From: Strigamia acuminata
Taxonomy: Eukaryota > Arthropoda > Chilopoda > Geophilomorpha > Linotaeniidae
DNA: 64,000 nt
Assembly: GCA_949358305.1 (NCBI GenBank)
Contig: OX442314.1
Location: 18,345,060-18,409,059 of the forward strand
Direction: 5' to 3'
Shown: piece after piece, positions 24,501 through 36,597 of the stretch
Layout: each line of letters opens with the position of its first letter
How positions within the stretch are numbered: the stretch's first letter is position 1
Translations under genes and position numbers: made by a program
Notes under the pieces: model-generated
The model's input: only the letters and a program-made list of their open reading frames with translations
Databases searched by the model: none
Told to the model about the DNA's origin: nothing

Positions 24501-24800
24501 GACGTTGGCTCGTGCTACAGGTGTGAGGTTGGGAACGCTCGCGTCTTGTGAGACACGCGAATGAGCGGATGCCGCTTCACCAATGGCGCGAGCCAGGCGC
24601 GGCCCCGGCGCGTGACTGAGTCACATGTGATTGGCCGAGCTGAGAGACACATCCGTGGGGCATCGCAAACGAGTTGCACGTCACGTGGATTTTTTTCCTT
24701 GCCTTCTTAGGTCGGCACGATGCTCGTCGACACCTGTGCGCGCGTGCCATCGTTTTTGATTAAGGTGCTTGGAACGCGGGGGCAAGTGTGGGAAAACTCC
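24501..24800 (-). promoter_or_regulatory. HES: HES proximal promoter with CSL and E-box sites
   Basis: The 300 bp upstream of the HES start is GC-rich. It holds CACGCG (24554-24559, a class-C HES-binding site), CCAAT (24580-24584) and an AP-1-like palindrome TGACTGAGTCA (24613-24623). It also holds a reversed CCAAT (24630-24634), the E-box CACGTG (24682-24687) and TGTGGGAA (24787-24794), an exact match to the Su(H)/CSL consensus. Notch input and autorepression are typical for this family. Single sites are only suggestive. Confidence 0.45.
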
Positions 24801-27800
24801 ACCTTCTTGCAGAGCAAGAGAATTCTGCCGAAGGGAAAAACCATCGCGAATGAATGTTGTGCATGCAGATGTGTGCAGACCCGCTGGGGAGAACCTTGAT
24901 TCAAAAATTAACTTACTCTTTGAGGGAAGAAAAAAAGAAATAAATAAATAAACATTCTAAAAATAATTTATAACAGGAAGAGTTTTGAGACATTAATTAA
25001 TCGTAATGTTACTTTTTAGAGTATTTGCATTTTTTAAATTTTATTTTTCATTTTTTGTATGTGTGTATTTTATTTTTCGTTGTTTTTTTTTTCCATTGAA
25101 TTTGAATGTAAAATAAAAGGAAAACGTGCTGTAGATATAAAAGAGATTTAGAAATGAGAGGAAATCCATGTATTCGTTAGGTCCTCGTGCCTCACTCTAC
25201 AGACGATGCATGGCGCGAACCTTGGACGTTTCCTCTCCACGCGCACGTTCGCGGAACCAGTTACTAAAGCTGTTCAACTTCCCGTCTCAGATTTAAAATC
25301 ATCCATAACTCGATTGTTGCGATTATCATTCTGGTTTAATGATTACATCAAAACCGAGAAGAAAATTGACGTGAACTGTCAACCATAGCAATTGCTTGAA
25401 AATACCAAAAATACTCATTCCTTATTTTACAATTACGGCATTACATATTAAACAAGCCAGGTTGATTAAATGAATATGAAGTAGTATATATAAAGTTTTA
25501 CAATAAGAATGAGTAATGGCAAGGCGATGGCTGAATGATTGGAGATGCTATAAACCTTAAAAATGATAGCATTCTATTTGCATTGCATCAAGTATTCCCG
25601 CTTTAATAACGTCGATTCTTTCGTGCTGAAATTGTGAAAATTAGCATGTCAAACGCGTACAATTTTTTTCTTCTAATCTCTAATTAGCCTCAGATTATTT
25701 TATAGGTGTCAATCAGTCTACGTGAATTGGAAAACCAGGTGTTGTGCGTTGTTGTTCGCGGAAGTGTCTCATGTCTACAGAAGGTCGTTAGAAAATTAAC
25801 CTGTGGCAAGTTTATGGCTGCAGTGGCCTACACTTGACCACCAGAATTTTTTTTCTGGTTAGACATTTAGAGATGTGGAGATTCGTGGAACCGGTCTCCC
25901 TCATTTTAGAACACGTGCGGGAGACGGGGGAGGGTCAAGAGGGTAATAACTGGCGGGTACAAGGAACGCCGACTTGAGAAGAAGGAGGCGGAGGTTTGAG
26001 ACGCAGGGGTCTTAGCTGGGTGTAAATCACCGACAAGAAAAAGGAACGAGTTGCACTCGAATGATAAAGAGCGGTTCGCGTCCTGTTGCACGTGGACAGG
26101 CATGATGGGAAAATGAAAGCGAAACAGTTGAGTGGCCTTTACAAAAAGAGAACCCCGAGTCCATTATGTACTTATGACGTCACTTGACCACTTGTCACAG
26201 TAATTGCCCGTCGGCGTCCGAACAAAGTAAAACCCCATCACCCCAGGGAGTCTCTTCATTTGCATCCCGGGAACGCGGAACGCCCAGTTCTAAGTGCTGG
26301 GCGCGCGTTTTACTCCCTACCCCCGCCGCTCTTGTTTGGCCAGGTGGTGTTACGTGGCTCTTCTATCGGCATCTATGAGAATCACTAGCCTGTGACGTGG
26401 TTTTCTAGCTTTGAACAATGTGTCATTTCCCCTTCGCCCACGAAAAAACGCTGTTTCAACTACGGCGCTAGTGATTGATGGAGAAGTTGCTGACAGGAAT
26501 GAAGTGCATAACAGACCTTGTATAATTAATTCACCTAAAGCAGGTGTACACTGATTTATTTGCCTCGGTCACTTTGAACCAACAATGCCACAATTTTTTT
26601 TCCTTCTTAAAGTTTCCTTTCCTTTCCTACTGTATTAAAGTCTTGTTGTTCATAAATTCACACTCAATTTTTTATGTCCACAAAAATTGTGAATTGTGAC
26701 TACCGCAATATAAATTTCACCTGAAATTCAGTTGTTTGCCCACATTCTTGTGGTAGTCTGTCTTTTTACCTCTCTTCTTTACCCTTCCATTGATAGCAAT
26801 CGAGCCTTCCTTTTTCTTTTTCCCCACCCTATTCACCATTATCCTCTTTTGCCTCGGGGTCCCTTACCTGGGTTTTCAGTCGCCCGCCCGGAAAACTGCT
26901 CTGCACGCTCCGTTGGCGCCAACAAACATTTCGATGAAATAAACCGCAAATATTCAAATATAACGTTTACATTTTCGAATCGATCAATTTTTATTTTCAA
27001 TTATTTTTCTTGCAATATCAATTTTTTTTTTTAAATGTCCAAAAAAAAAGTAGTGAAAGTGAATGACAATATAGGGTGATGTGATGGAGGGAGATTCACC
27101 CCTCTCCCAGCAAAGATTTTTTTTCAGGTAACCTGGTTTAAATCTCTTCACATCTTTTGATATCAAATGGTGACTTCCCTTACATAAAGATGAGCCGATG
27201 ACACCTTATAAAAGAAGTGCATTCATCTACAAAGCATCTTCTATCTATTGTCAAATTTAACTCTTGAAGTTAAACAGGAGTAAGCTTTTATATTGTATCG
27301 TGTATAAAACATTTTGTAAATAATTTTATATATATTTTTTATTTTTACGTTTTTAGTTCAATATCAGATACTTGAAGCATATTCAAATATGTGAGCGATT
27401 GTTGGAGGATTGAAAAGCACTTCAGGTGAGATTTTCTCAGGTTTTGTATTCTTCTTGGTTTTCTATGGGTGATTCATGAGACGGCCCAAACCAAATGGAG
27501 TCCAAGCCCTTGTCCAGTGGTGTTTGTGGCCTGGGGAGAGATTGCCATTTGATCCGTCCATTTTGCGCCTTCATGGGTGTTAGTGTACATGTCGGTCCGA
27601 TTATTTTCCACCCAATTGGTTTGTAAAGCTTTTGGCGCGTTTTGAGAACATTTTCGCCCCATTTTGGCGCCATTTTTGTTGATCATCAGCAATTATGTCA
27701 TAGTGCGAGAACCGGCAGGTGCAGATGTCCATCGTATTGATCGTTAAAATGAGCTCGGTCCAGTAGTTGGTTGGGTTAATCCTCCATGAGGCCACGAGGA

Positions 27801-29922
27801 ATTATTTGTGGCCTGGGGATGCGTGTTTGCAATGGACGCTGCCTTTTCGCACGTCGCCACAATGAGACAGGTGCTGATCCGTATTGTGATCATTAGGAGT
27901 GCCTACCCGCAAAGAGCTCTTCCTTGAGCATATCTTTAAGCTGACGGATCCACCATCAAAGAGTGCGGCTAAGACCGACAATTCGCTTCATTAGCTTCGG
28001 AGACCCGCACTCTTCGAGTGTAAATTGGTGTAAATTGGTTTGTAAAGTTGATTGAAAAGAAATATTTTAGAAACGGGGTGCTGAACAAAGTTTTATTTTA
28101 TTTTATTCACGACAGTTGACATAAATATGCCCATATTTTGAAGGCTAAATCATGCGTGTGTAAACTCTTTAGTAGTGTAAATTGAGCAGCGGGAATATGG
28201 CAATTTTTTTCATCCAATTTTTTAAACATTTTTATGTCACATTATATTTTTTTCTGCTTGTTTTAACATGTACGTAAATATTCATGAAGATTATTTAAAC
28301 ATTATTTATGGTAATTAGCATCAGGGTGTGAATAGTTGACTAATTAAGTAATCTAATTCTCTATAAATAATTTTATTACCTTGATCTTAATAATTTTATT
28401 TTTCTCAAACTATTCATTGCAGTTGTCCTGTTTGTAGATATTTAAATAATTAAACTGCCAAGAGGGGCGGAGCGGATTCATAAGTTCTCGCAGCTATCGC
28501 AGGAGAATGGTTTCAGGAGCGGCAGGGACCCCCACCAGCCCCCACGGTCCAAAATAAATTAAAAAAGAATTTTTTTTAAATAATTTTTTTTTTGGAATTT
28601 TTTTTTCAAATAAGACCCCCAAAAAGGTCTGTGAAAAGGAGCCCACAAATTATAAATCCGTCTCTGCTAATTGTGCACAAGAAAATACCAATTGTAACTC
28701 AAAAAAGAAATTGTACGTGGAATTTTTATTTCTAAAAAATTTGTTTGTTTTCGAAGGAATTTGTTGCTTCGATTGCAGGAGCAGACTACAGATGGCATTA
28801 CTAGTATGTTTTTATAAGTGAAGCAGTGAAGTGACTATTTGTACTGTCGGGGTCAATATTTAGCAAAACCCAAATTGCATACGAATTTATCAATAACAAA
28901 TCAACGAATCAAAACAGGAACTTGCTGAATTTTATTTTGTTTTTTATTTGTTTAATATCTATAATATTAAAATAATGTTTGTCGTTATGGATATGGCATT
29001 GAGATCAGGCTCCCGGATCAGGCCCCTCATGGTTCTGACACTACCTGGATCCCCAAAGAGCATTATTGAGGGTATGGTGTGGCCGAATCGCTGTATATCG
29101 TTTTTTTTTGTGTTGAAGTCTTCACTCAGATGATGCTTGACTATTTATTGTACTTTGTAATGTTATTGTGATTGGGTCGTGTCATGTGATATATAAAGAA
29201 TGATTTTATTTTATTTTTCGTTTGGCCATCCGGCTATCACGTATCATGGAGGTCTATTGTGTAATAATGCAGTTTGTTTATTGTTTTCAAAGGGGTGGTA
29301 TTTCTTTCTCGGTTGTTGTAATTATTATTTATTTTGGATCCTAAACTATATTTGTATTACTGGCGATCAAATGGGCATATAACAACAGATCGTGTCTTAT
29401 ACATGGAGAGGAATAAAAGTGAAAAAATAAGAATAATATTTACTCGTCTTTTTCTAAATTTTGTTTTTAAACAAAGAAGAAGAAAAAATGATTAACTTCG
29501 CAAAAAAAAACTATTTGCCTAAAATCTCGTAGTTGTCGCTACTCACTAGGCAACTATTGATCTTTTTTGACGGGGGTTTCCGAGTAAGATTCGTCAGAGT
29601 CGATTGACTCTGGATTCGTGTACACCTAGCGCCATCTTTTGTTACAAATTGTAATCATAAATAAAATACTGTAAGTAATTTAGATTAATAGATTGTTTTA
29701 GTTATAGGAGGACAAGAATATGCAATAGCTCAAATGGACGAAACATTTTCAAATCATTCACATTTTACAGTTCGTAAAGTGATACTTTTATCATTTTCCA
29801 TGCAGTAATAAAATAACCTCAATTTTAGATAATTTGCGTACAAAAAATTAGCTTGTGACGATGTCGATTTGGTACGGTATCGATCCTATATTGAGAACCG
29901 ATAGAAACCGTTATCCCACAAG
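24801..29922. other. Gene-free region upstream of HES
   Basis: I found no coding exon with splice logic here. Short open frames on both strands lack recognisable motifs. A GC-richer block at 27.4-28.0 kb repeats TGTGGCCTGGGGA (near 27524 and 27807) and ends in a strong short hairpin at about 27959-28015. The region may carry HES regulatory DNA, which is inference from its position. Confidence 0.5.
27959..28015. repeat. Small perfect-stem hairpin
   Basis: AAGAGTGCGG and CCGCACTCTT form a perfect 10-bp stem around a loop of about 37 bases, within which CTAA and TTAG can also pair. Function unknown. Confidence 0.5.
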
Positions 29923-30155
29923 CAGGGGCGGATCTAGCTTTTCGGGGGCCCGGGGCTTGAGGTTTCTCCGGGGCCCTTTTCTCAAAATTTTTTCGCGACC
30001 TTTCTTCTTTTTTCTTTTTTGTAGCGACCTCTTTTTTTTTTTTTTTTTTCTTTTTTTTCTTTTTTTTCCGTACATGGCCCAGAGTCTCGGGGCCTCCCTA
30101 GAATTTGGGTGCCCGGGGCTCAAGCCCCGATAGCCGGGTGCTAGATCCGCCACTG
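29923..30155. mobile_element. hAT-type MITE with 8-bp target duplication
   Basis: The ends are CAGGGGCGGATCTAGC and GCTAGATCCGCCACTG. The flanks are identical 8-bp copies of CCCACAAG at 29915-29922 and 30156-30163, diagnostic of hAT-superfamily insertion. The element is 233 bp with a T-rich centre and no coding capacity. Confidence 0.92.
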
Positions 30156-30759
30156 CCCACAAGACCACTTTAGATAAAGCCTAACTGTTCGGATAGACTG
30201 GATACACCATCAGTTGAACAAATAGCGATTATTCCAGCCAATTCTAGAAGAAATATATTATACACACAAACGACTAAACCCCACTTCTCGAGTTAAATTT
30301 AAACTAACAATTACAACCACTTGGGCGGATTCTAAGCAATGAATATTTTCACAAGTTTTTTGGTCAATTCAGATAAGGATGGTCTTGGTGGCATTCTGGT
30401 AAATATCTAAGCTTATGTGGTCCAAACAATAGGGCTGACTTCTCTGTATCAGCACAAGTTTGTGTATTTTGAGAATGCTCCATATTCATCTTAGAATGAT
30501 AATCATGTAAATTTTTGGATAATATTTGAATTCTGATGGGCCAGTCATGTCAATCACTAATATCAAGGGAGTCTTTATATTGCGTGCTCATCAATCATAT
30601 CGTAGGCTTTTTACAGGCCTCACATTGCTCCCACATGATTCTCATATGAGTCTCACATAGGTTTTTTCAGGGTGCCATTCCAACACCGAATCGTTTAAGG
30701 GCGAATCAGGACATTCATACGAATGCAAAGATATATAATCTTATCGTCCAAAAGCAGTC

Positions 30760-30896
30760 CCGATGGCGAATTTCTCCTAATTTGTCTTTGGAAACATATT
30801 TGGACCTTCCTAATGGCGAATTTAGAATTTACCAATTCGCCATTAGAAAGGTCCAAATACATTTCCAAAGACGAATTGGGAGAAGTTCGCCATTGG
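30760..30896. repeat. Long hairpin with 63-bp arms
   Basis: The arms 30760-30822 and 30834-30896 are inverted copies around an 11-base spacer, matching at about 56 of 63 positions. All mismatches are transitions. The motif ATGGCGAATT occurs at both the outer and inner ends of the arms, so the hairpin looks built from a repeated unit. Related ATGGCGAATT/TTGCCATTGG motifs recur at about 31648-31735. Confidence 0.85.
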
Positions 30897-31190
30897 AATC
30901 AGGCATTACACATTTCCAAGGATGTAACGTCTAAGTGACGTTCTCGAATTTCGGTCCATGGACAACACCTTGGAATCTGCACTTTATCGCCAAATTAGAA
31001 TGAGTCATCCAATTGTTTCCCCCCCCCCCCGATTGTTGTGCCTGCACCGATTGTCTTCGTTCCCGTGGCCATACCTGTTGCTCGCCCACGCCCAAACACG
31101 AGCGCCCGTGTGTAAGCTGCAAATGCACGGGCAAATGCACCAGTAGTACCGCCTGTAGTTGCACTAGGCGATAGTCCAGCACTCCTCCTG

Positions 31191-31337
31191 CAGTGCTGGA
31201 CTGGCCCGGCGGGCTACCAGGAATTTCCCAGTGGCCCGGTGGCCCACCATGGCCCGTCTTTGGCCCACCGTAGCCTGTTTCTGTGGCCCAACCCATCCAG
31301 ATATCCCGGTACTAAATTTATACCCAGTCCAGCCCTG
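31191..31337. mobile_element. Short hAT-type MITE
   Basis: The ends CAGTGCTGGACTGG and CCAGTCCAGCCCTG are inverted copies differing at one position. The flanks TCCTCCTG (31183-31190) and TCTTCCTG (31338-31345) are an 8-bp duplication with one change, supporting a hAT origin. The interior is rich in GGCCC motifs. The length is 147 bp. Confidence 0.75.
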
Positions 31338-31647
31338 TCTTCCTGATGCTGCAGAAGACATGAGCTGTATAACATGTCTCACTGCCAGAAAAAATGTCAT
31401 TTTTTGCCATGTGCACATGGCCACTGCTGCTTGCCTTGCAGTGAGCGGGTGATGTGAGGCCAATATACGATGCCGCGGGTGTTGAGCGTCTGGGTAGGAG
31501 ACCTCATTGCCCCTTCTGCAGTGGCTGCATGGCTAGTGTTATTAGAATTTGCTAATAAATTTTGATTTTATTTTCTTACACTATACGATTTAAATGTTTT
31601 ACAAATCACCCTCAGAACAAGGTGCAGAAGCCGTTGAAACAAAAACA

Positions 31648-31735
31648 AAATTTGCCATTGGAAACGTCTTTGTGTTTCTAATGGCGAATTTAAACATAAA
31701 CATATTCGGAAACACAACGATGGCAAATTTGACAA
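31648..31735. repeat. Diverged relative of the 30760 hairpin
   Basis: TTTGCCATTGGAAACGTC, TAATGGCGAATTTAAAC and a later inverted GATGGCAAATTTG repeat the motifs of the 30760-30896 hairpin in a looser arrangement. This suggests a second, older or rearranged copy. Confidence 0.45.
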
Positions 31736-32246
31736 TAAAAAACAAATTTGTCATTGAAAATGCCAAGGTGAAAAATTTTTTGCCCTTGGAAATGGAAACA
31801 TAAAATATGGCAAACAACAAGCAAATAAAAAAACAAGTGAAACTTATTTCTCTATAAAAAAAAAAAAAAAAAACGCACGTGCAAAAAGTCGTCGGAGTTC
31901 AATTTGGAAACACCCGCAAACACAGCACCATTAAAGACTGCGCCACTCGGTAATTTTTTTCCGTGTGAGCCAGAGAGACCTGAAGATTTTTATAGGCTTA
32001 TTTCTCAGCTACCATTTTGACAAGAGTAGTGATTGTTGGGGTGATTAGTGTTGCTGTTGCAATTCCAGAACGAATGCTACAGCACGTAATGGAAAATCTG
32101 GAAACCAGATTGAAAATGTGTGTGTGGAGCGAAGGAAGGCAACTGAGGGATATAATTTTCCTGACCTAAAAATGGCATTCCAAACTGTACAATGGTTTTA
32201 GTTTCAAATAAAAATTTACAGAGGGACATAGTTAGTTACTACGCCG

Positions 32247-32648
32247 CAATGTAGAACTACATCCCGGCTGGAGTGGTGCTGGAGTTGTTGTTGTCGTTTG
32301 TTGTGCTTGCTGTTAGTATTGGTCTGTGGTGAAAGAAGTAAGATATGTGTCTGTGCGCATTGGGTTATGTTGTTGATACATTGTTGTTTAAGCGCCATGT
32401 TTTGATGGGACATCGTTGTATTGTCGCGCCTGTATCCTCTCGTGTATGTGCATCCTAATTATATATCCTTTCGTTCTTTTCAAACCGAATATGGTTTACT
32501 TAGGATTTTTTTTGTTTCCTTTGAGAATTTGATGAAAATCCACTCTGTGCAACAATTGGAGTTGGCACCGGTCGGTATTTCCGTTGCTGGCGCCGGTTTG
32601 CATTTCCGCCAAAACAGACTGTCTTCTTAGGACGTAGTTCTACGTCAA
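32247..32648. mobile_element. MITE-like element with GTAGAACTAC ends
   Basis: TGTAGAACTACATCC near 32250 and GGACGTAGTTCTACG near 32630 are inverted copies. Each also contains a self-palindromic core GTAGAACTAC. The roughly 400 bp between them has no recognisable gene. The exact ends and target duplication are unclear. Confidence 0.5.
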
Positions 32649-32800
32649 AATTCTAACATTTTCAAAATTGTCAGGTCTCTCTGGCTCACCCTGGTACATT
32701 TTTTGTATTGTTAACTTTGAGTTTCGCGCTTTACGATGATGCAGCGCGCTCTTGTGGTAATTATTATAACTTTTACGGTTACCAAACCGTAACAAGCTAA

Positions 32801-33110
32801 GGGGCTGTCCATAAATTACGTAACGCACCAAGGGTTGAGAGGGTTTTCAAATTTTGTATCGAGTCATTCCTAAAAGAGAGGGGGGTTTCAAATTTTGTTA
32901 CGTTCCATGTAAAAAAAAAATTAAAATTTTTAATAATCAAAATACAAGAATTTTTATATGATTTTTGGGAAATTTGGGGGGGGGGGGGGGTTTCAGTTTT
33001 TGTTACGTAATTAGGGGGTTAGGTTCGGGAATTTGTTACGACCATGTTACAGAGGGGGGAGGGGGTCTAAAAATTTCAAATTTTGCGTTACGTAATTTAT
33101 GGACGGCCCC
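32801..33110. mobile_element. MITE with GGGGCYGTCCATAAATTACG ends
   Basis: GGGGCTGTCCATAAATTACG at the left and CGTAATTTATGGACGGCCCC at the right are inverted copies, extending inward through TAACGC and GCGTTA. The interior has several internal repeats of TTTCAAATTTTGTTACG and a poly-G tract near 32980. The element is 310 bp, with TA on both outer sides. From memory, similar end sequences are common in arthropod genomes. Confidence 0.8.
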
Positions 33111-35160
33111 TAATTTATGATATTGATTATATTATTAATTACTAGGTTTACCATTCATGGAAACAAGCAAATTGCAGCTTCGCATGACTAGAAGATGCTA
33201 AAACAACGCACGAAACATATTTGGTAATTAAATTTATGAAAATTCCCAGAAAGTCTGCTCGTGCACAGCTTATTGCCGTGAAAATTAAAATACAATACAG
33301 GACGAAAAGTATAAAAGCGGGACATTGCACTACATATTTTTTTTTGCAAAACGGACATACAAAATGCGGTACTACAAATGAGTAAGTGGATCACTCAATT
33401 TTTGCAGCTGCATTACAATAAAATAAAATAAATTAAATTAATAAAAAATAAATAAATAAAAAACCAGAAAATAGTCAAGTTCGACGAATACATAAAATTA
33501 AATCAAAAGCAGTTTCAACATGTCGTGAAAACAAAACTTTTAATTTACTTGAAATAAAAAACAAAATACGCAAAACTAACCGAGACCTTCAATGCAAAAC
33601 TTTCAGAATGGCAGAAGACGTAAATCAATAAGTGCTCAATAGATGTCATTAGTGAGCCGTTAACGCACAACGTCTGCTCGAAACGTTCGCTTCGCTTCAC
33701 CGAGGCCAGGTGTAGCGCCTTGAAGTGGCACGCAACCTGGTGACTAAACCATTCACAAAATAAGCATCTGCTGTGTACAGCTCCGAAGTAAAGCAGTCAT
33801 TTTCTTCCTAGAAGGCAGCACGAGAGATCCGGATAAAGCACAGCAGCTGGTAGAACGGCTCACCTCGCTGCGCTCGAAAAACAGGATAGAGTTTCCGCTC
33901 TGAAGATCCACACAGTGCGTAGTCTTCCATTTCTGCACCACGTTCGGCTGGCAATTCGATAAACGACCGTAGTTGGACTTCACTGTTTGACATTCCAGTA
34001 AATGGTGCGGCGGAACAGGTAAAACAATTCCCACATTTATGGATTCGCTTTATATATTTTCCACGCACAGAGGGCCGATGGGCTAAATCGTTTTATTATT
34101 CTATTCCAAAACTCTACTGCGAATACGACGCAGTTTTCTTGTATAAATTTATTTAACAACCGTGGTTCCATGCTTTATAAATATAAATACATTCTAAATT
34201 AAATATTTAATTCTTTTCTTAATATCTTGAATGAGTTATTGATGTATTGATTATACCATCAAATTGAGACCTGGCCTTCTTTCCTTCTGTCAATCCCACT
34301 TTCCTTCCCCCTATCACCATGGTTACGTTTATATAGGAAGTGCAATTCACCCTCACTAGCTTTACCTTGATGATGTTTTCATGGAATGCAACAATAACAG
34401 AAAGTTGCATTACTTTTTGATCATTTCTGCTCATTAAAGGTAATGAGTTACGACGCTCCCAACTCGACCCCTAGCGACTAAATAAAAAAATAAAACATTC
34501 TTTTCTATTCAGACTGTGAATAGATAACGGGAAAAATTCAAACCCGTAAAAAAATTATCACGCAGTTTTATTTTTAAACCTGATAAGAGATGCGGTACAA
34601 GTTATCGTTGACGTCACCCGGGTTAGAAAGAGACAACAGTTAATTCCAAGTAACAAAGGCATAAACCTGTTAGCTAGATAAATCCAGTTTGTGCAGCAAC
34701 TTCCAACTGGCATTACACAGCACTCGTCTTACTTGCATTGAAACAGCAGGTAAACACCTACCACACGAACAACAAATAGAAGCAATCAGTCTGTGATTAG
34801 TGTAACTTAGTTAAGTATTTAGGCGTGGGTGGATCCACCATGACCGTCAAGACAGGAACAAGAAATTTGTTGGTTTATGTGCCGGAAATATTTCTATACC
34901 TGCAGCAAGCCCATTAAACTCGGTGATTTTTATCGAAAATGTTATGCAAACTTGTGACCTTATGCTTACATCTCGGTACATATGGCAGCCAAACTGGTTA
35001 CCTTGAATTTAACCAGTAATTCCACGCGTAATTCGCGGGTGTATACTCCTAGAAGGTGGATGTGTTACACTTGAGTGCTACCTGTTTAAAACTCCACCCT
35101 GAGTTATTCTTTAGCCTTGGTGGGCTCATCAGTGCTTTATTACCTCATCGGTAGCTCGCG
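33111..35160. other. Intergenic region between the MITE cluster and kazrin exon 1a
   Basis: No coding exon is supported. A GC-richer block lies at about 33650-34020, with open frames on the minus strand that I do not recognise. The last 120 bp likely includes the promoter of the first kazrin alternative exon. Confidence 0.4.
35085..35133 (+). promoter_or_regulatory. KAZN: Candidate promoter of kazrin exon 1a
   Basis: TTTAAAA at about 35085 lies upstream of TCAGT at 35129-35133, which matches the arthropod initiator consensus TCAKT. The ATG of exon 1a follows 28 bp further on. The spacing of about 46 bp is longer than the usual 30, so the TATA assignment is weak. Confidence 0.35.
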
Positions 35161-35227
35161 ATGAACATCTCAGCGTTCTCAAGACTCGTTAAACGAGATC
35201 CGATTTATTGCAGAACTTTAGTCAAAG
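35161..35227 (+). CDS. KAZN: Candidate kazrin alternative first exon 1a
   Basis: ATG at 35161 opens 22 codons ending GTC AAA G, followed by a strong donor GTAAAT. The phase (one base) fits kazrin exon 2 at 40973 exactly. The encoded start is MNISAFSRLVKRDPIY and is basic. With this exon the protein would be 851 residues. Confidence 0.55.
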
Positions 35228-36488
35228 GTAAATTTATGTTTAGTTTGCTTTTATTATGTGTTGGAGTGTTGGCGTAGGTGAATGTATGCGTTGGATTCCT
35301 TTAAATGTCACGACATATTGGGGAAAATATTCAATTTGATTTCGAATGTGTAGTTTTGCCAGTTGACATATTGAACAAAAAGTTTAACTTTTAGATTTGA
35401 AATGAAGTTCAAAGATGCGTGAAAAGGGAAATGGGAATCGAGTCGTGTGGAAATAAAGTGTGTTTTTATCTGATAGTGGCTACGTGGTATAGAATTAAAA
35501 GAAAATCGCAAGTAAATTTAAAATAAAGCTAAAATATTTATTTATTTTAAATTCTTTATCGTTTCAATTGGATTTACCCACATAAAGATAAATTATTTTC
35601 ATCGTCACAGCATGCCGTAATTTTAATTAAAAATTCAAATTAATAACCGCCATTTTGCTTTTTTTGTTAAAGCCATCATCACCGTGAAGGTTATTTCATT
35701 TTGAACTCATTAATTGCGCGGGGAGTAAACTGTAAACATATAAATTTAAATAATTAAAGGTAATATTATTATCCATTAAATTTTAAAAAAAAAACAAAAA
35801 ACAATGCAGCTAGAAATTTAATATTAAATACTAAAGTTACTTTAATTGTTTCTACCTGTAATTTATTCAGCAGGAAACTTTAAAAATTTCCTTTTCAAAA
35901 TGAACCACTTATACGTGATATCATTGTCAATTGAGCTTCAAACAAGAAAAAATATAAACAAAAAAAAATTGGTTGGAACAATCAAAAGATTAAAAATTAG
36001 AATTTTAAAAGACAAGGAAGAAAGAAATACAAAACCAATTATTTAACTAAACCATCTTAGACTTTTTTTTATTCTATTTTAAAATATTTCCCAGACGAGT
36101 TGACCGCCCTTTCCCCACCTTAATAGCCCCAGGTTAGGACCATCTCCCATTGGCCCATGAACAACGGTGACGTAATTTGGTTTGGATTTAGTTTGGATTA
36201 GTCAGGCATGACATCTTGTCAGTGACCTTGTCGAGTGATGAACTTTATAGGAGAGGGAGAAATCAGAAGAAAAGTGCAGCTAAAAGTCTTCACCTGCACC
36301 AGGTGGGATGAAGAAGTAGAGAATTAGTGGCGCCAACAACCACTTGTGTGGGAGGCAGAGGCAGCGGCACAGGCAGAAAAAGAGAAATGCAGGTGTGTTG
36401 ACTTGTGTGGAGGTACACTGAACTTCCACATTTTTAGTTGTTTAAAAGAGAGGATAATACACTACCAGTGGAAGTGTAAGAGGAAAGA

Positions 36489-36597
36489 ATGATCACCGGA
36501 AGTGATGAGCTTGTGAAACACAATCGGACTATAAAACCACGCGTTTATGATGCGTTTAGGCGTGCGTTTGCGAGGCAGAACATTCATTTCGAGAAAG
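36489..36597 (+). CDS. KAZN: Candidate kazrin alternative first exon 1b
   Basis: ATG at 36489 opens 36 codons ending GAG AAA G before donor GTAATT, again phase 1. The encoded start is MITGSDELVKHNRT, with a basic stretch YDAFRRAFARQN. A TATAAAA within the exon (about 36530) could instead drive a shorter transcript whose first ATG is in another frame. This exon is therefore less certain than 1a. Confidence 0.45.

Noticed and set aside
29855..30168. Frames of 85-92 codons at 29.9 kb
   Set aside because: They read through the hAT MITE and its poly-T centre.
30931..31463. Open frames of 62-121 codons on both strands
   Set aside because: They are produced by the GC-rich hAT MITE and its flanks, not by a gene.
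33753..34068. Minus-strand frames of 86-93 codons
   Set aside because: Two frames of the same strand are open together, with no recognisable domain or splice context.
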